Notes: generated by a model from the sequence alone, not told the origin. A stretch of DNA of 29,001 bases from JAHJFW01 sp038065635 (GCA_038065635.1 JBBTQP010000060.1:1-29001), one strand, 5' to 3'; shown: positions 6,851 to 14,265, counted from the first letter of the stretch. Numbers and translations are program-made.

Positions 6851-7318
6851 ATGAGAGGCAAACAAGCACCGAAAAGGAAGATCACGAATGATCCGAAGTA
6901 CAATTCTCCGGTCGTCGCGAAGTTTATCAATAACATAATGGAAAAGGGGAAGAAGTCCGTGGCGCGCAAAATTGTTTACACGGCGTTGGATTCCATCGAA
7001 GCGACTTCAAAAAAACCGGCAATGGAACTTTTTAACCTCGCACTCACAAACGTATCCCCTTTGCTTGAAGTAAAATCAAAGCGCGTAGGCGGAGCCAACT
7101 ATCAGATTCCTATGCAGGTCCGCGCCGATCGCAGACAGCAACTCGCGTTCCGATGGATTATCACTGCCGCGCGAAGCAAAAAGGGAAAACCAATGGCTGA
7201 AAAACTCGCCGCCGAATTTTTGGCAGCCGCCGAAAATCTCGGAGACGCAGTAAAAAAGAAACAGGACGTCCAGCGCATGGCCGAAGCCAACCGCGCCTTC
7301 GCTCACTTCGCGAGATAA
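6851..7318 (+). CDS. rpsG: 30S ribosomal protein S7
   Basis: 155 aa, normal length. Recognisable S7 pattern: basic N-terminus MRGKQAPKRK, PVVAKFINNIMEKGKKSVARKIVYTAL, the RVGGANYQIPMQVRADRRQQLAFRW segment (about residues 78-102) that contacts 16S rRNA, and a C-terminal VQRMAEANRAFAHFAR helix. It nucleates folding of the 3' major domain of 16S rRNA. The start follows the hairpin element by 9 nt and has no Shine-Dalgarno. Confidence 0.97.
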   Translation: MRGKQAPKRKITNDPKYNSPVVAKFINNIMEKGKKSVARKIVYTALDSIEATSKKPAMELFNLALTNVSPLLEVKSKRVGGANYQIPMQVRADRRQQLAFRWIITAARSKKGKPMAEKLAAEFLAAAENLGDAVKKKQDVQRMAEANRAFAHFAR

Positions 7319-7324
7319 GAAAAG

Positions 7325-7408
7325 TAGGGCAGCAGTGAAGCAGAGAAGTAGTGATGCAATGTATTCCGGCTACTCCACTACTCACTACTCCACTACTCAC
7401 TACTCCAC
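7325..7408. repeat. GTAG/CTAC repeat hairpin between rpsG and fusA
   Basis: The left part (7325-7355) is purine-rich GTAGGGCAGCAGTGAAGCAG-like sequence; the right part (7371-7408) holds two copies of the 15-mer CACTACTCACTACTC with flanking partial units. The arms are imperfect reverse complements around AATGTATTCCGG. The right arm ends 8 nt before the fusA ATG. Same family as repeats at 4121, 9516, 26764 and 27154. Confidence 0.8.
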
Positions 7409-7415
7409 TTACTTT

Positions 7416-9497
7416 ATGCCCCGAGAATATTCCATCAAAGATACCAGAAACTTCGGGATTATCGCGCACATCGACGCAGGTAAGACGACGGTCTCCGAGC
7501 GCGTTTTGTTTTACACCGGCCGCAAGCACAAGATCGGTGAAGTTCACGAAGGTGAAGCAACCATGGACTGGATGGCGCAGGAGCGCGAGCGCGGAATTAC
7601 GATTACCGCGGCCGCGACGACTTGTTTTTGGAAGGGCAAGCGTTTGAACCTCATCGACACTCCGGGACACATCGACTTCACCATCGAAGTGCAACGATCT
7701 CTTCGCGTTCTCGACGGCGCCGTGACTGTATTCGACGGAGTTGCGGGAGTTGAACCGCAATCCGAAACCGTGTGGCGTCAGGCGGACAAGTATAAAGTGC
7801 CGCGCATTTGTTTCGTAAATAAATTGGATCGAACCGGCGCGGATTTTCAAAAGGACGTGGAATCAATTAGAACGCGTCTCAACAAACGCGCATATCCCAT
7901 TCAGCTTCCGATCGGAACAGAATCTAATTTCGTCGGAATCATCGATCTCATCAACATGAAGGCGGAGATGTACAAGGACGAGCTCGGCCAACAGATCGAG
8001 GAAAGCGAAATTCCGGCGGACATGCTTGAGCTGGCGAAGAAAACGCGCGGAGAATTTTTGGAAGCCCTTTCCGAAACCGATGAACCTCTGATGAACAAGT
8101 ATCTTGGAGGCGAAGAGCTTTCCATAGAAGAGGTCAAAGCGGCACTCCGACGCGCGGTGATTAGTATGGATATTTTTCCGATTATGTGCGGATCCGCGTT
8201 GAAAAACAAAGGCGTGCAATTTTTGCTCGATGCAGTGAACGACTATCTTCCATCTCCTCTCGAAGTTCCTCCGATGAAAGGATTCCATCCTGATAATCCG
8301 GACATCATCGAAGAGCGGCTCGCGTCAGATGAAGCTCCATTTTCCGCGCTTGCTTTCAAAGTCATGGCAGATCCGTTCGTCGGCAAGCTCGTGTTTTTCC
8401 GCGTGTATTCCGGAAATTTGGCCGCAGGTTCTTACGTTTACAACACCACTACCGGAGAACGAGAGCGCATCGGCCGCATAGTCCGCATGCACTCCAATAC
8501 TCGCGAAGAAGTCGATCACGTTTACGCAGGAGAAATCGCGGCCGCAGTCGGTCTAAAAGGAACTTTTACAGGCCACACACTTTGTGACGAGGCACATCCG
8601 ATCGTTTTAGAATCAATCACGATTCCGGAACCGGTCATTTCTGTCGCGATCGAACCGAAGACAAAAGCCGACCAGGAAAAAATGGGAATCGCTTTGCAGA
8701 AACTCGGAGAAGAAGATCCGTCGTTCCGCGTGCGAACCGACGAGGAAACTTTGCAGACGATTATTTCCGGAATGGGCGAGCTTCACTTGGATATCATCGT
8801 TGATCGCATGAAGCGCGAGTTTACTGTTGAAGCCAACGTCGGCACACCTCAAGTCGCGTACAAAGAAGCCATCAAGAAGGTCGCGGAAGCACAAGGAAAA
8901 TACATCAGACAATCAGGTGGTCGCGGACAATATGGAGATTGTTGGCTCCGCGTGGAACCGCAGGAACGTGGTAAGGGATATGAGTTCGTTGAAGAGATTA
9001 AAGGTGGTGTAATTCCGCGCGAATACATTCAGCCGATCAACAAGGGTGTACAGGAGGCAATGACGCGAGGCGTGATCGCGGGTTATCCATTGATCGACGT
9101 AAAGGTGACGGTGTTCGACGGTTCGTACCACGAAGTTGACTCTTCAGAAGCCGCTTTCAAAATGGCCGCTTCGTACGCTTTTCAAGAAGCGTGCAAGAGA
9201 GCCGGAGTCGCGCTTCTTGAGCCGCTAATGAAAGTGGAGGTCGTTACGCCTGAACAGTACATGGGTGACGTGATCGGAGATTTGAATTCAAAACGCGGAC
9301 AGGTTCAGGAGATGACCGAACGCTCCGGCGCCAAAGTCATAGACGCTCTCGTTCCTCTTGCTGAAATGTTCGGTTACGCCACAGCGCTCCGTTCCATGAC
9401 GCAAGGTCGCGCATCATACAGCATGGAATTTTCCAACTACTCCGAAGCCCCGCAGAACGTCACGGCCGCGATCGTTGAGGGAAGGGCGAAGAAATAA
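7416..9497 (+). CDS. fusA: elongation factor G
   Basis: 693 aa, standard length. GTPase motifs: G1 AHIDAGKTT (17-25), switch II DTPGHIDF (about 84-91), G4 NKLD (about 138-141). Domains II to V follow, ending with VIGDLNSKRGQVQEM and the domain V/C-terminal MFGYATALRSMTQGRASYSM stretch. It drives tRNA-mRNA translocation and, with RRF, ribosome recycling. ATG 7416 gives MPREYSIKDTRNFGIIAH; the longer in-frame start at 7335 would translate the repeat and is rejected. Flanked on both sides by GTAG-type repeats. Confidence 0.98.
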   Translation: MPREYSIKDTRNFGIIAHIDAGKTTVSERVLFYTGRKHKIGEVHEGEATMDWMAQERERGITITAAATTCFWKGKRLNLIDTPGHIDFTIEVQRSLRVLDGAVTVFDGVAGVEPQSETVWRQADKYKVPRICFVNKLDRTGADFQKDVESIRTRLNKRAYPIQLPIGTESNFVGIIDLINMKAEMYKDELGQQIEESEIPADMLELAKKTRGEFLEALSETDEPLMNKYLGGEELSIEEVKAALRRAVISMDIFPIMCGSALKNKGVQFLLDAVNDYLPSPLEVPPMKGFHPDNPDIIEERLASDEAPFSALAFKVMADPFVGKLVFFRVYSGNLAAGSYVYNTTTGERERIGRIVRMHSNTREEVDHVYAGEIAAAVGLKGTFTGHTLCDEAHPIVLESITIPEPVISVAIEPKTKADQEKMGIALQKLGEEDPSFRVRTDEETLQTIISGMGELHLDIIVDRMKREFTVEANVGTPQVAYKEAIKKVAEAQGKYIRQSGGRGQYGDCWLRVEPQERGKGYEFVEEIKGGVIPREYIQPINKGVQEAMTRGVIAGYPLIDVKVTVFDGSYHEVDSSEAAFKMAASYAFQEACKRAGVALLEPLMKVEVVTPEQYMGDVIGDLNSKRGQVQEMTERSGAKVIDALVPLAEMFGYATALRSMTQGRASYSMEFSNYSEAPQNVTAAIVEGRAKK

Positions 9498-9515
9498 TTT
9501 ATTAGTCGGTAGATC

Positions 9516-9533
9516 GTAGTGAGTAGTTGGTAG
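9516..9533. repeat. GTAGTGAGTAG-type repeat after fusA
   Basis: GTAGTGAGTAGTTGGTAG, an exact copy of the 18-mer at 4126-4143. It lies 18 nt after the fusA stop. Upstream bases TCGGTAGATC look like a decayed extra unit. Confidence 0.8.
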
Positions 9534-9570
9534 TTAAGAAGACGGGCATAGCGCTCGTCTTTTGGTTTCA

Positions 9571-9579
9571 TGATATGCT
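9571..9579 (+). promoter_or_regulatory. extended -10 promoter of the DUF4258 gene
   Basis: TGaTATGCT (9571-9579) ends 6 nt before ATG 9586, which would place the transcript start at or next to the A of ATG. No convincing -35 box is seen at 17 nt. Confidence 0.5.
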
Positions 9580-9585
9580 TTGGGC

Positions 9586-9840
9586 ATGATCGTGTTTACA
9601 AGGCACGCTAAAGAGAAGTTTTTATTACTCAAGAGTCACGGAGTTACCGTGACCGAAAAACAAGTGCGTGATGCATTGGAGGTTCCGTATTTAATCGATC
9701 ATTCGCGTTTTCCGTTGCTTATCGCGCAAATTGGATTTGACGCACATCGAGTCTTGCGGGTAGTCTATAAACAAGGAAGCGATATCAAGACAGTGATCAC
9801 ATCTTATCCAGGTCGAAGAAAACAATATGAAAAAAATTAG
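9586..9840 (+). CDS. DUF4258-like small protein, probable toxin of a two-gene module
   Basis: 84 aa. MIVFTRHAKEKF at the N-terminus and the VLRVVYKQGSDIKTVITSYPGRRKQY C-terminus match the DUF4258 pattern (R-H-A-x-x-K/R near the start, V-I-T-x-Y near the end), a RelE-fold-like family often found as a toxin candidate. ATG 9586 is preferred over TTG 9580. The partner gene overlaps it by 14 nt and is DUF2283-like; DUF4258-DUF2283 pairs are recurrent in bacterial genomes. The toxin role is inference from that pairing. Confidence 0.75.
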   Translation: MIVFTRHAKEKFLLLKSHGVTVTEKQVRDALEVPYLIDHSRFPLLIAQIGFDAHRVLRVVYKQGSDIKTVITSYPGRRKQYEKN

Positions 9841-10075
9841 ATACATTAAGCCAAAGATCAGCTATGAACCGGAAGCGGATGTTTTAACATGGGAACTTTC
9901 GGATAAGGATATTTACTCTGCAAAGGAAATGGGTAATATTGTCGTGCATTTTACGAAAAACGATTTGCCGATACTGGTCGAGATTCTTGATGCGAGTAAT
10001 TTTTTATTGCAAGCAAAACGCCTGATCCATAAAGAACCGAGGATTGTGATGCGCAAGAGGCTGGCGCTCGCTTGA
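9827..10075 (+). CDS. DUF2283 family protein, probable antitoxin partner
   Basis: 82 aa. The core YEPEADVLTWELSDKDI ... NIVVHFTKNDLPILVEILDASNFL matches DUF2283 (Y-D-x-x-A-D-x-L-Y-I ... G-x-I-v-d-f-d-x-x-g-x-x-v-g-i-E-i-L-d-A). The ATG lies inside the end of the upstream gene, so translation is coupled. The order toxin-like first, antitoxin-like second is normal for this pair. No regulatory site of its own is visible. Confidence 0.75.
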   Translation: MKKIRYIKPKISYEPEADVLTWELSDKDIYSAKEMGNIVVHFTKNDLPILVEILDASNFLLQAKRLIHKEPRIVMRKRLALA

Positions 10076-10155
10076 TTTTATTCTGATGATCATAAATTCT
10101 CAGTCGGCTTTGCCACGTGGTAATTGAGTAAAACGATAAAAAATCAATTTTGCAT

Positions 10156-10195
10156 TTTACAGAAAAATGTACCGATCGGTACATTTTTCTGTAAA
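10156..10195. promoter_or_regulatory. 40-nt perfect palindrome upstream of the ABC exporter
   Basis: Arms TTTACAGAAAAATGTACC (10156-10173) and GGTACATTTTTCTGTAAA (10178-10195) flank GATC, which is itself self-complementary. It ends 16 nt before the -10 box of the exporter, covering the -35 region. Either a bidirectional terminator for the upstream pair or an operator for a dimeric repressor; the core TACCGATCGGTA would suit a TetR-like protein. No regulator gene is in the window. Confidence 0.7.
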
Positions 10196-10208
10196 GTTAA
10201 ATGTAGTG

Positions 10209-10217
10209 TGTTACACT
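10209..10217 (+). promoter_or_regulatory. extended -10 promoter of the ABC exporter
   Basis: TGtTACACT, with TACACT at 10212-10217, lies 7 nt before ATG 10225, predicting a leaderless mRNA. The 10-mer GTGTTACACT is shared with the toxin-antitoxin promoter at 763-772. The position 17 nt upstream (CTGTAA) is inside the palindrome and is not a good -35. Confidence 0.6.
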
Positions 10218-10224
10218 GTTCGTT

Positions 10225-12039
10225 ATGAGTGAGACGAATGTTGAAAAGGAATTGTTGAATGTTCCTTGGCGGGAAAAGTGGCGGGCGTACAAGAATTTTT
10301 TGCGCATCATCTGGCGCGCGAATCCGTCGCTCGCCGCATTTCGATTCGCCATGCTTTTTTTCGGCGCATTCCTCCAGCCGATCGAGGTTTATGCGTTTTC
10401 ACTGTTCATTTCCGCGATCGCGACCGGAAAATCCGAACGCGCGCCGAGCTTAATCGCTATAGTCGCTATTACTTACGGACTTCGTGTTTTGATCAACAAC
10501 ATAACTTATTCCAAAATTGACGGCTGGTTTTCCAGAAACGCAGGACTTGCGACGCAACTGCATATTTTCGGTCATATTTCGCGTCTCGATCCGGAGCAAT
10601 TGCTTAAAGAAGACGTGCGCCGCGATTTGGATTTCGTGCGCGAAGATCTTTGGCGTTTGAACAATCTTCCAAATCACACAGAGTGGTTCGTTCGATCGTG
10701 TTTTAAGATTGTCGGCGCGATCGGTTTGGCATTTGCGGCTCCGTTTTGGGTCACGCTCGTGGTTTTGTTTCACGCTGTTTTGGAAGCTGTGATACTCGGA
10801 TATGAGTCAAAAAAGGACATATGGATTTCGACATGGAATTCTCTCGATGGGCGCCGCGTGGAATATGCGCGGTACATTTTTTTGTCAGGCGATGATTTTC
10901 GCGAAATACGTTTGTTAGGCGCCGCTCATCGTTTTATTCGCAACATGAGGGAATCGTGCGTTCGGATAATCGCTCGTTTTCGTACGGCCGCTCTTCAAAG
11001 CTTCGGAAATCGCGTGTTTCTATCCTTTGTACACGCCGGCGCTTACGCGATCGTCATTGTCGTTTTGGGTTCGCGCGCTTTTTCAGGTCCCGAAGCGCTT
11101 GCTACTTTGTATGTTTCGGTAAATCTTTTCGGATTGATGGGAGAGGCGTTAGGCGGACTCTCGTCTTCGGTGAGTCGCATCTCCGCCGACCTCGGGATCC
11201 TGACTCGTGTTAATCATCTTCTCGAACTTCCGGTTGAGTCTGAAAAGGGGATCGCGATACCAAAGGGACCGATGATAGTCGAATTCAAGAACGTGTCATA
11301 CCGCTACCCTGGTACGGAGGCGCATGCGCTAAAAAACATTTCGCTTACCTTTCGTGAGGGCGAACATATTGCAATTGTCGGCGAAAACGGAGCAGGTAAA
11401 TCCACGTTTCTTAGGTTACTTTCCGGACTCGATAGACCGACGTCAGGCGAGATATTGTTGAATGGCGCGTCGCTTGGTAGCTATAAGCGTTCCGAATGGC
11501 GACGCGCGTTCCATCTCATGTTGCAGGGAGCGAAGCTGTACCAGGATTTTTTACGTGAAAATTTGCTTTACGGCGCTCCGCAAACTAAATGGAAAAAGAT
11601 CGCGTTTCCGCTCGAACAGAGCGTTCATATAGCCGGAGCCGAGTCGGTAATCCGCGAAGTGCCGTCAGGATATGAAACGTTCCTTGGCGATTGGGCGGCG
11701 CCGCCGGATGTGATTCCACATCGCGTGTCAGGCGGACAACAGCAAAAACTGCTCATCGCGCGGACTCTCGTTCACGGCGGCCGCATAGTTGGATTCGATG
11801 AACCGACCTCCGCAATGGACGCCTTAGCCGAGAGCGGATTTTTTGAACGGCTTCACGAATCCATGGCCGGTCGAGGTTTGATTTTTATCTCTCACAGATT
11901 TTCAACCGTTCGTCGTGCCAACCGCATTTTGGTTTTTCATGAAGGCCGCATGTCAGAGGAGGGGACGCATGATGAGTTGGTCGCGCTCGGCGGAAAATAC
12001 TCCAAGCTCTATGCGGAACAGGCAAAGTGGTATGCGTGA
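10225..12039 (+). CDS. ABC exporter, fused permease and ATPase
   Basis: 604 aa half-transporter. Residues about 35-330 form the membrane domain with hydrophobic segments near 40-62, 72-92, 155-190 and 270-300. The ATPase domain starts near 350 (VEFKNVSYRYPG) with Walker A GENGAGKST (about 386-394), Q-loop QGAK, signature VSGGQQQKL (about 500-508), Walker B RIVGFDEPTSAMDA (about 519-532) and H-loop ISHRFS. It is of the MsbA/HlyB type that acts as a dimer; the substrate is unknown. Non-standard membrane domain sequence, so no subfamily is given. Located in the accessory block between str and tuf. Confidence 0.92.
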   Translation: MSETNVEKELLNVPWREKWRAYKNFLRIIWRANPSLAAFRFAMLFFGAFLQPIEVYAFSLFISAIATGKSERAPSLIAIVAITYGLRVLINNITYSKIDGWFSRNAGLATQLHIFGHISRLDPEQLLKEDVRRDLDFVREDLWRLNNLPNHTEWFVRSCFKIVGAIGLAFAAPFWVTLVVLFHAVLEAVILGYESKKDIWISTWNSLDGRRVEYARYIFLSGDDFREIRLLGAAHRFIRNMRESCVRIIARFRTAALQSFGNRVFLSFVHAGAYAIVIVVLGSRAFSGPEALATLYVSVNLFGLMGEALGGLSSSVSRISADLGILTRVNHLLELPVESEKGIAIPKGPMIVEFKNVSYRYPGTEAHALKNISLTFREGEHIAIVGENGAGKSTFLRLLSGLDRPTSGEILLNGASLGSYKRSEWRRAFHLMLQGAKLYQDFLRENLLYGAPQTKWKKIAFPLEQSVHIAGAESVIREVPSGYETFLGDWAAPPDVIPHRVSGGQQQKLLIARTLVHGGRIVGFDEPTSAMDALAESGFFERLHESMAGRGLIFISHRFSTVRRANRILVFHEGRMSEEGTHDELVALGGKYSKLYAEQAKWYA

Positions 12040-12051
12040 GATTTGTTGTTT

Positions 12052-12288
12052 AAGAAAAAAGACCTCGGCCCTTCGATAGATGTAGGGCAGGGGTCCGGAA
12101 GTTAGTGGAGAGTTGGCTCCTCGCGTGACTGGTGGCCGGCGCGAATAATCAGCGAAAGCTCCATATCAGGGGAGGGGTTGCCCAGCTCTTTAAGTCGGAC
12201 TACCTTCTTCTACTCTAGTGGTCGTGAAGGTTGCCGTCTGTAAGCGCCTTTTCCCCATTCTCCGAGGAGAGTGGGTACTACTCTCCAC
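12052..12288 (-). ncRNA. candidate small RNA gene B (about 235 nt)
   Basis: Transcript predicted from 12288 down to about 12052. The first nine bases GUGGAGAGU (12288-12280) pair perfectly with ACUCUCCAC (12113-12105), closing the whole body. Internal hairpins include CCCAcUCUCC/GGAGAaUGGG (within 12255-12276) and ACCUUC/GAAGGU (12231-12226 with 12207-12202). After the closing stem comes UAACUUCCGGACC and a terminator. Promoter TTGACT-17-TATTCT lies just upstream. I could not match it to RNase P, tmRNA or SRP consensus motifs; a 6S-like role is possible from size only. No protein frame explains the region. Confidence 0.6.
12055..12096 (-). terminator. terminator of candidate RNA B
   Basis: On the minus strand GACCcCtGCCCT (from 12095) pairs with AGGGCcGaGGTC (to 12061), followed by TTTTTT (12060-12055). 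On the plus strand there is no T-tract, so it is directional. Confidence 0.8.
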
Positions 12289-12292
12289 GGTT

Positions 12293-12321
12293 AGAATAGT
12301 CTCGCGCTGCATAGAAGTCAA
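12293..12321 (-). promoter_or_regulatory. promoter of candidate RNA B
   Basis: Minus strand TTGACT (12321-12316), 17 nt, TATTCT (12298-12293). A second TTGACTTCTA copy lies 18 nt further upstream, so the -35 segment is duplicated. The predicted start coincides with the base opening the closing stem. Confidence 0.65.
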
Positions 12322-12348
12322 TTTTGGTAGAAGTCAACTTCAGTAGAT

Positions 12349-12452
12349 AAAGAAAAGGACCCCAAGGTTGAGGTCCGGAAAGAAGCGGAGGGCCACGGAT
12401 CACACCCGAATGGCCGGGGGGAAGGACACGGGGCGTGCTCCAGGCCCTCCAC
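12349..12452 (-). ncRNA. candidate small RNA gene A (about 104 nt)
   Basis: Transcript predicted from 12452 down to about 12349. Its first ten bases GUGGAGGGCC pair with GGCCCUCCGC (12394-12385), so the 5' end is the closing stem. Inside are GGAgCACG/CGUGUCC and CCCG/CGGG hairpins. Then follow UUCUUUCCGGACC and a U-rich terminator. The promoter is a consensus TTGACA-18-TAACAT. The same layout (GUGGAG start, closing stem, CUUUCCGGACC-like linker, terminator) is seen in candidate B directly downstream, so they may be related. No Rfam family recognised. Confidence 0.6.
12352..12376 (-). terminator. terminator of candidate RNA A
   Basis: Minus strand GGACCTCA (12376-12369), loop ACCT, TGGGGTCC (12364-12357), then TTTTCTTT. 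Eight base pairs including one G-U. Confidence 0.8.
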
Positions 12453-12457
12453 TCAGG

Positions 12458-12487
12458 ATGTTATTAACAACGTGGTACTTCTGTCAA
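12458..12487 (-). promoter_or_regulatory. promoter of candidate RNA A
   Basis: Minus strand consensus TTGACA (12487-12482), 18 nt, TAACAT (12463-12458). The start expected 6-7 nt on (12452) is the first base of the RNA's closing stem. Confidence 0.7.
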
Positions 12488-12538
12488 GGACTTTATCCTC
12501 TTGTCCGCTTTAGTTTCTTGCTGTTACATATTCTCACT

Positions 12539-12913
12539 ATGTCGCTTCAACACGTTTTGGAAGTCGCTCGAAAAAACGGGATGCCGGTAATTATCACGGA
12601 CATGTCCGGTCGCGAGCCGATGGTAATAATGCCGCTAGAACAATTTGAGGCAATGGCGTTCAGTACGCAGTCGTCAATGCTAAATACACAGTTCTCGGTG
12701 TCCAGTACACAGTCGCAAAAAGATACGGCACCAGGGATTCGGAATTCGGAACTCGACAACGCCATCGCGGAAATGGCGGCAGAACGCGCCAAAAGTCGGA
12801 TGGAAGAAGCTGCCCGTCAGTTGGAGGATTTAACAAAACAGACACAGTCACCCTTGGACGAAGAAATACCATTGGAAGAGCGTTTCTACATAGAGCCAAA
12901 CGTCGATAGATAG
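12539..12913 (+). CDS. small Phd-like hypothetical protein
   Basis: 124 aa from ATG 12539; earlier in-frame starts lie in the divergent small-RNA region and are rejected. The N-terminal 45 residues (VLEVARKNGMPVIITDMSGREPMVIMPLEQFEAMA) have the strand-strand-helix pattern of the Phd/YefM antitoxin fold. A Ser/Thr/Gln-rich linker follows, then a helical region (about 66-100) and an acidic tail PLDEEIPLEERFYIEPNVD. A partner toxin gene is absent. A similar N-terminal fold also occurs in stand-alone proteins, so no toxin-antitoxin role is claimed. Possible promoter TTGTCC-18-TACATA ends 8 nt before the ATG and is divergent from candidate RNA A. Confidence 0.6.
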   Translation: MSLQHVLEVARKNGMPVIITDMSGREPMVIMPLEQFEAMAFSTQSSMLNTQFSVSSTQSQKDTAPGIRNSELDNAIAEMAAERAKSRMEEAARQLEDLTKQTQSPLDEEIPLEERFYIEPNVDR

Positions 12914-12973
12914 TTTTTTTTGCTAGAACAAGGCAAAAAATCGTAATTCTGACAACCGATTTTATCGGTAATA

Positions 12974-13007
12974 ACGCATCAAGGTCAATATCCTTGCGTC
13001 ATTTTTT
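12974..13007 (+). terminator. terminator-like hairpin overlapping the tuf promoter
   Basis: ACGCA (12974-12978), 3-nt bulge, AGG (12982-12984) pair with CCTTGCGT (12992-12999), followed by CATTTTTT. It is the only candidate terminator for the preceding gene, and its descending arm contains the TTGCGT -35 box of tuf. Confidence 0.6.
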
Positions 13008-13022
13008 CGGTTCTGGTATAGT
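12994..13022 (+). promoter_or_regulatory. promoter of tuf and the S10/spc cluster
   Basis: TTGCGT (12994-12999), 17 nt, extended -10 TGgTATAGT (TATAGT 13017-13022). Leader to ATG 13074 is about 45 nt, AT-rich and without a Shine-Dalgarno. The HU promoter uses the same TTGCGT hexamer. Confidence 0.75.
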
Positions 13023-13073
13023 CCTACCGCTTATAAAAAACCAAGCGATTATTTTTAACTCTGCACAATATAT

Positions 13074-14264
13074 ATGGCAGAAATGTTTGACCGCTCCAAA
13101 CCCCACGTAAACGTTGGGACGATTGGACACGTGGACCACGGCAAGACGACGCTTACGGCGGCGATTCTTTCTGTACTATCCGCACACGGGCAAAAAGCCC
13201 AGAAAAAGGGAATTGATGAACTCGATAAAGCGCCGGAGTCAAAAACTCGCGGTATTACGATCGCCACCGCGCATACCGAGTATGAGTCGGAAAAGCGTCA
13301 CTACGCGCACGTTGACTGTCCTGGTCACGCCGACTACATCAAGAACATGATTACCGGCGCCGCGCAGATGGATGGTGCGATTTTGGTTGTAGCCGCCACC
13401 GACGGTCCAATGCCTCAAACTCGCGAGCACATTCTTTTGGCTCGTCAAGTCGGCGTTCCTGCCATGGTAGTTTTTTTGAACAAAGTTGACATGGTTGACG
13501 ATCCGGAGTTGATCGACTTGGTCGAACAAGAAGTTCGCGATCTTCTCAAAAAATACGAATTTGACGGCGATAACGTTCCTATTATCCGCGGATCCGCTTT
13601 GAAAGCGCTACAGAACCCTTCGGACGAGGTCGCTTCAAAACCTGTTTTGGATCTCATTAAGGCGTTGGACGAATACATCCCGCAACCCGTACGTGAAACC
13701 GACAAACCGTTACTCATGCCCGTGGAAGACGTGTTTTCCATCGAAGGTCGCGGAACGGTTGCCACCGGCCGCATTGAGCGCGGAATGGTTAAGATAAACG
13801 AAGAAGTGGAGCTCGTCGGTTTGGGCGAAACGCGCAAGACCGTCGTGACCGGAATTGAAATGTTTAATAAGCAGTTGACGGAAGGTTTGGCCGGAGACAA
13901 CGCCGGACTTCTTCTTCGCGGTATCAAGAAGGAAGAAATTGAGCGCGGTATGGTTCTTGCCAAGCCGGGCTCTATCACTCCTCACATAGAGTTCGAAGCG
14001 GAAGTATACGCCTTGACCAAAGAGGAAGGCGGACGCCACAAACCGTTCCTCACCGGATACAAACCGCAGTTCTACATCCGAACAACGGACGTTACGGGTG
14101 AAGTTAAACTTCCGGAAGCCGTTGCCATGGTAAACCCAGGTGACACGGTGCAGATGAACATCACGCTTATCACTCCGGTTGCCATGGAAGAAAAGATGCG
14201 CTTTGCCATCCGCGAAGGAGGCAAGACCGTCGGAGCCGGCGTCGTGACGAAAATAATCAAATAA
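13074..14264 (+). CDS. tuf: elongation factor Tu
   Basis: 396 aa, standard length. G1 GHVDHGKTT (18-26), DCPGHADY (about 81-88) with the catalytic His, NKVD (about 136-139) and SALKAL for guanine binding; domains II and III follow with the usual RGTVATGRIERG and GGRHKPF segments. It delivers aminoacyl-tRNA to the ribosome. It leads directly into rpsJ with a 1-nt gap, so tuf heads the S10 cluster here, separated from rpsL-rpsG-fusA by 3.6 kb of accessory DNA. A start three codons later (MFDRSKPHV) is also possible. Confidence 0.98.
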   Translation: MAEMFDRSKPHVNVGTIGHVDHGKTTLTAAILSVLSAHGQKAQKKGIDELDKAPESKTRGITIATAHTEYESEKRHYAHVDCPGHADYIKNMITGAAQMDGAILVVAATDGPMPQTREHILLARQVGVPAMVVFLNKVDMVDDPELIDLVEQEVRDLLKKYEFDGDNVPIIRGSALKALQNPSDEVASKPVLDLIKALDEYIPQPVRETDKPLLMPVEDVFSIEGRGTVATGRIERGMVKINEEVELVGLGETRKTVVTGIEMFNKQLTEGLAGDNAGLLLRGIKKEEIERGMVLAKPGSITPHIEFEAEVYALTKEEGGRHKPFLTGYKPQFYIRTTDVTGEVKLPEAVAMVNPGDTVQMNITLITPVAMEEKMRFAIREGGKTVGAGVVTKIIK

Positions 14265-14265
14265 A

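Noticed and set aside
6634..6969. Longer frames through the hairpins reading VHKVHKVHK or MDFMDFMDF
   Set aside because: They overlap rpsL or rpsG out of frame, have no gene-like spacing, and arise from the 9-nt period on either strand.
7335..7415. N-terminal extension of EF-G through YSTTHYSTTHYST
   Set aside because: It is translated repeat sequence; EF-G homology starts at ATG 7416.
12361..12394. Plus-strand AGGTCCGGAAAGAAGC resembles the SRP RNA apical motif (AGGTCCGGAAGGAAGCAGC)
   Set aside because: The flanking bases do not pair as helix 8 needs, while promoter and U-tract terminator support transcription of the opposite strand; the match falls in a terminator and its flank.
12368..12538. 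N-terminal extension of the Phd-like protein
   Set aside because: The added residues come from the candidate small RNA and its promoter; the fold starts at ATG 12539.
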